From: Lachnospiraceae bacterium
GTDB lineage: Bacteria; Bacillota; Clostridia; Lachnospirales; Lachnospiraceae
Direction of reading: 5' to 3'
Assembly: GCA_017964055.1 (NCBI GenBank)
Contig: JAGCSS010000333.1
Span: 1 to 9,946, forward strand
Length of the DNA stretch: 9,946 nucleotides
Shown: positions 7,020-9,946 of the stretch, one piece after another
Position numbering within the stretch: position 1 is the first letter of the stretch
Layout of the letters: the number at the start of each line of letters is the position of its first letter
The notes under the pieces: model-generated
Told to the model about the DNA's origin: nothing
The model's input: only the letters and a program-made list of their open reading frames with translations
The model's database searches: none
Made by a program: the position numbers and the translations under genes

Positions 7020-7754
7020 ATGATTAAAGACAAGACAATTGCGGCGATCATCGTTGCGGCAGGAAAAGGCCTGCGCATGGGTGCCGAAACCCCGAAACAG
7101 TATCTGATACTCGCGTCGGACATTGTGCTCGCTCACACGCTTGCAGCGTTTGAGGGCAGCAAGGTGGACTCGATCGTGGTAGTATGCCCCGAGGGAGACG
7201 AGGATTATGTCCAGCAGTATGTTGTACGCGACAGATTCCCGAAGGTAAAGAGCATTACCGGCGGCGGAAAGAAGCGCTTCGATTCCAGCTATGCGGGTAT
7301 CAAGGCAGCATGCGGACTCTATGAGTCGGGTGGTCCGGACTTCATCATGGTACACGACGGTGTCAGACCGCTCGTATCCCCTCAGCTCATTAACTGTGTC
7401 GGAGAAGCGCTGCTCGCGTATCCCGCGGTATGCCCCGGCGTAAAGGCAAAGGAGACAGTCCGCACGGTCAATTCCGACGAGATCGCGACATCCGTTCCGG
7501 ACAGGTCCATGCTGCGCATAATCCAGACACCGCAGGGCTTTGAGACCGGACTGATCCTTAAGGCATACGAGCGTTTCTTTGAGGATACCGCGAAGGATCC
7601 GGCAAAGGCCGACGGCGTTACCGATGACGCCATGCTGGTAGAGAGATATATGCAGCAGTCAGTTTTTGTTGCAGAAGGAAGTTATGAGAACATTAAGATC
7701 ATTACTCCCGAGGACCTGTTCCTCGCGGAGGCAATCCTCTCGAGGAGATATTGA
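7020..7754 (+). CDS. ispD: 2-C-methyl-D-erythritol 4-phosphate cytidylyltransferase (IspD)
   Basis: IspD joins CTP and 2-C-methyl-D-erythritol 4-phosphate to give CDP-ME, the third step of the non-mevalonate isoprenoid pathway, in the cytoplasm. The 244-residue product has the family marks: AAIIVAAGKGLRMG (8-21) nucleotide loop, PKQY (25-28, Lys26 matching E. coli Lys27), TGGGKKRFDSSYAG (80-93), VHDGVRP (111-117), VKAKETVR (141-148), IIQTPQGFETGLI, GVTDDA (199-204) and NIKIITPEDL (224-233, Lys226 matching E. coli Lys213). The last of these motifs rules out most other nucleotidyltransferases, though bifunctional IspDF and TarI-type cytidylyltransferases share the fold; without a ribulose-phosphate reductase neighbour, IspD is favoured. 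Start 7020 is chosen by its well-spaced GGAAAGG; an ATG at 7014 would add two residues. It is not fused to IspF. Confidence 0.92.
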   Translation: MIKDKTIAAIIVAAGKGLRMGAETPKQYLILASDIVLAHTLAAFEGSKVDSIVVVCPEGDEDYVQQYVVRDRFPKVKSITGGGKKRFDSSYAGIKAACGLYESGGPDFIMVHDGVRPLVSPQLINCVGEALLAYPAVCPGVKAKETVRTVNSDEIATSVPDRSMLRIIQTPQGFETGLILKAYERFFEDTAKDPAKADGVTDDAMLVERYMQQSVFVAEGSYENIKIITPEDLFLAEAILSRRY

Positions 7755-9939
7755 TAAAAAGCATATCCTGGCATCGGTGCTGCTGTTTGCGGCGCTGATG
7801 CTGACTGCCTGCACAGGCGGCGGGAATACAGGGAAAGCGGGTGCCTATTCCGCAAAGCCCTCTCCGGCACCTGTGCTTACTTTAGCGCCCACACAGGAGC
7901 CTACATCCGTACCGGATGCGGGCAGCACGGACAGTAACGGGCAGGGACAGAGCGGAGATGTATCGGGACAGGGTACGGACAACGACAATGTGAACGAAGG
8001 CAGCGACGGAACATCTGCCGATAACGGCGAAACCGGTCCGGATGCCGGGAGCATTACCGCTGAGCCGGAGGAGCCTCCGATCAGCCTTTTTATCAACGAA
8101 GTGCTCCCGACCAACAGTTCCTCGGTAAAGCACAACGGCGGATATTTTGACATGATCGAGCTGTACAACGGTTCGGAAGAGACTGTCATGCTCTCGGATT
8201 ATTATCTCTCGGACTCAAAAAAGCATCTGACGGACTATCCTTTGCCCGCGGCAGAGCTCGAACCCGGCGGATACGCGGTATTCTACTGCACGGGTGAGTA
8301 TTACAAAGAGAGCGAGTACGATCTCGCATTCAAGCTCTCATATTTCGGGGAGAAGATATATCTTGCCGATGCCGACGGCAATATCATCGACAAGGTTCAG
8401 TATACCCGTCTGCCCGCAGACGTCAGTTACGGCAGGGACGGACTCGGCGGTTACAGACTCTATCCGTTCCCGAGCCTTGGAGCGGAAAACAGCGGCGGAT
8501 ACGAGAGAATGGCGGATATCCCCGCGGTGGATGTCGAGCCGGGATTCTATGACGGCGCGGTGTATATCAGCTTTACTACGGGCGGTACGATACACTATAC
8601 GCTCGACGGCAGCACTCCCGACAAATACTCAAAGGTATGGAACGGCGATCCGATCACGGTCGATAAGACCTGCGCGGTCAGAGCCTATGCCGAAGAAGAG
8701 GGCTGCATCGACAGCTTTATCGCAAGCTACGGTTATTTCGTAGGTGAGCCCGATTATGAAATGGATGTTCTGATGGTATCGATCGCGGACAGGGATTTCG
8801 ATACGATGAACGCCAACTACAGGTCGAGCAAAAAATACAAGGCAAATATCGCACTGTTTTCCGAAGGGAAGGCAGAGTTTTCGATCGACTGCGGCATCTG
8901 CGTTACCGGATGCACGAGCAGGGCGTACGATAAAAAGAGCTATCGCGTGAAATTCTCATCTGATTACGGGCCGACAAAGCTCAGATACAGGGTTTTCGAC
9001 CAACTCGACATAGATGAGTTTGACGCGCTGGTGCTGCGCTCGGGTTCACAGGATATCGACGGGCCGATGATGAGGGACGAGTATATATCATCGCTCTCCT
9101 TAAGCAGCGGATACATCGACAATGTGCTCGCGCAGGCCTACAGACCGGTCAATCTCTATGTGAACGGCGATTATCGCGGCATATACTACATCCGCGAGCG
9201 TATCGACGAGGATATGATCGCGGCCCATTACGGCTGCGAACCCGAGGAAGTGACTCTGATCGAGCAGATGAGCGAGATCAAGGCGGGCAAGGATTATAAA
9301 GAATGGCTCGATTTCTGGAAATATCTGAAGACGAACAAGCTGACCGACGATGCTGCGTATGAGTATGCGGAGTCGATAGTCGATTTAAAGAGCGTGGCGG
9401 ATTATTTCATCATCCAGCTCTGGTGCGGAAATATAGATACGGACAATGTGCGCGTCGCGAAAGCCGGGGACGGGAAATGGTTCTATGTGCTCTACGATCT
9501 GGACCTGTCGCTCTGCCGTGAGGTGCCCGGGAGCACCGACAGGCTGCTCGGGAAATTCAACAGCGGGCTGTATACGTTTAACGCTCTGGCTTACAGACTG
9601 CTCGAGACCGAAAGGTTCAGGGAGCTGTTCTGCGAGAGACTGGCCGAGCTCGCAAGGACCGTCTATTCGGACGAGACCGCGCTCGCGTATATAGACGCGC
9701 TGGCCGCAAAGCTGGACCATGACATGGTCTACAGCTGCGAGAGATGGTACGGCGTCGAAGATTCGAGCAAGGACATCAAATACCGCAGCTACTCGAGCTG
9801 GCAGAATTCGGTGGCGGCGCTCAGAAAGAGCGTGACCGGGCGCGCAGGGCTCGTGATAAAGGACTTTATCGCTAAAAAGGATATCTCAAAGGAACTGCAG
9901 GAACGCTATTTCCCGGATTTTACCGGCACTGATCAATGA
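7684..9939 (+). CDS. CotH-kinase-family lipoprotein with lamin-tail and chitobiase-C-like domains
   Basis: This is a large surface lipoprotein. A hydrophobic helix ends in the lipobox LTAC, with the lipidated Cys at 7810-7812. A Ser/Thr/Gly/Asp/Asn-rich linker follows (about 7819-8076), then a lamin-tail (LTD) domain (about 8077-8511: INEVLPTNSS, DMIELYN, LSDYYLSD), a chitobiase C-terminal-like beta-sandwich (about 8524-8739: GGTIHYTLDGSTPD, RAYA) and a CotH domain (about 8755-9870: KKSYRVKF, LRSGSQD, MMRDEY, VNGDYRGIYYIRERID, KWFYVLYDLDLSL). CotH proteins are atypical kinases known from Bacillus spore coats; secreted relatives like this are common in clostridia and their substrates are mostly unknown. 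Activity is inferred. The start is doubtful: ATG 7684 overlaps ispD by 71 bases, while the signal peptide would naturally begin near ATT 7750. The gene ends complete at TGA 9937-9939. Confidence 0.85.
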   Translation: MRTLRSLLPRTCSSRRQSSRGDIDKKHILASVLLFAALMLTACTGGGNTGKAGAYSAKPSPAPVLTLAPTQEPTSVPDAGSTDSNGQGQSGDVSGQGTDNDNVNEGSDGTSADNGETGPDAGSITAEPEEPPISLFINEVLPTNSSSVKHNGGYFDMIELYNGSEETVMLSDYYLSDSKKHLTDYPLPAAELEPGGYAVFYCTGEYYKESEYDLAFKLSYFGEKIYLADADGNIIDKVQYTRLPADVSYGRDGLGGYRLYPFPSLGAENSGGYERMADIPAVDVEPGFYDGAVYISFTTGGTIHYTLDGSTPDKYSKVWNGDPITVDKTCAVRAYAEEEGCIDSFIASYGYFVGEPDYEMDVLMVSIADRDFDTMNANYRSSKKYKANIALFSEGKAEFSIDCGICVTGCTSRAYDKKSYRVKFSSDYGPTKLRYRVFDQLDIDEFDALVLRSGSQDIDGPMMRDEYISSLSLSSGYIDNVLAQAYRPVNLYVNGDYRGIYYIRERIDEDMIAAHYGCEPEEVTLIEQMSEIKAGKDYKEWLDFWKYLKTNKLTDDAAYEYAESIVDLKSVADYFIIQLWCGNIDTDNVRVAKAGDGKWFYVLYDLDLSLCREVPGSTDRLLGKFNSGLYTFNALAYRLLETERFRELFCERLAELARTVYSDETALAYIDALAAKLDHDMVYSCERWYGVEDSSKDIKYRSYSSWQNSVAALRKSVTGRAGLVIKDFIAKKDISKELQERYFPDFTGTDQ

Positions 9940-9946
9940 TCTGCTC

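Noticed and set aside
7020..7754. TarI-type ribitol-phosphate cytidylyltransferase instead of IspD
   Set aside because: The fold is shared, but the motif set fits IspD and there is no adjacent ribulose-5-phosphate reductase or teichoic acid gene; not fully excluded.

Overview
All genes in this window lie on the + strand and are tightly packed, with gaps of 0 to about 70 bases and several stop/start overlaps. Base composition is moderately G+C rich. Gene content and order (Tex, then tsaE-tsaB-rimI, tsaD, ispD), the style of the proteins and a CotH-type lipoprotein suggest a Gram-positive anaerobe of the Clostridia, most likely Lachnospiraceae or a relative. That placement is inference from remembered families, not a search.

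Layout. 1-1842 is the 3' three quarters of a Tex-type RNA-binding transcription accessory protein; its start is outside the window. A 72-base gap follows. 1915-5853 holds a two-helix membrane protein with a YcxB-like tail, tsaE, tsaB, rimI, rnz (RNase Z) and a small single-span membrane protein of unknown function. 5859-6980 is tsaD. A 39-base leader with alternative hairpins precedes ispD (start 7020). The rest is a large CotH-kinase lipoprotein with lamin-tail and chitobiase-C-like domains, ending 7 bases before the window edge.

How the genes fit together. TsaE, TsaB and TsaD are three of the four bacterial proteins that make threonylcarbamoyl-adenosine (t6A) at position 37 of ANN-decoding tRNAs; TsaC/YwlC is not in the window. 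RimI is their usual neighbour. RNase Z, which matures tRNA 3' ends, sits inside this cluster, so the middle of the window reads as a tRNA-maturation operon. Two uncharacterised membrane proteins are co-directional with it and closely spaced. IspD (isoprenoid synthesis) and the CotH lipoprotein follow in the same direction; no clear promoter or intrinsic terminator was seen anywhere.

I found no RNA gene, mobile element, CRISPR array or evident new multi-gene system. Points worth a second look are the two anonymous membrane proteins, lineage-style insertions in Tex and TsaD, the ispD leader, and the lack of a well-placed start codon for the CotH lipoprotein.
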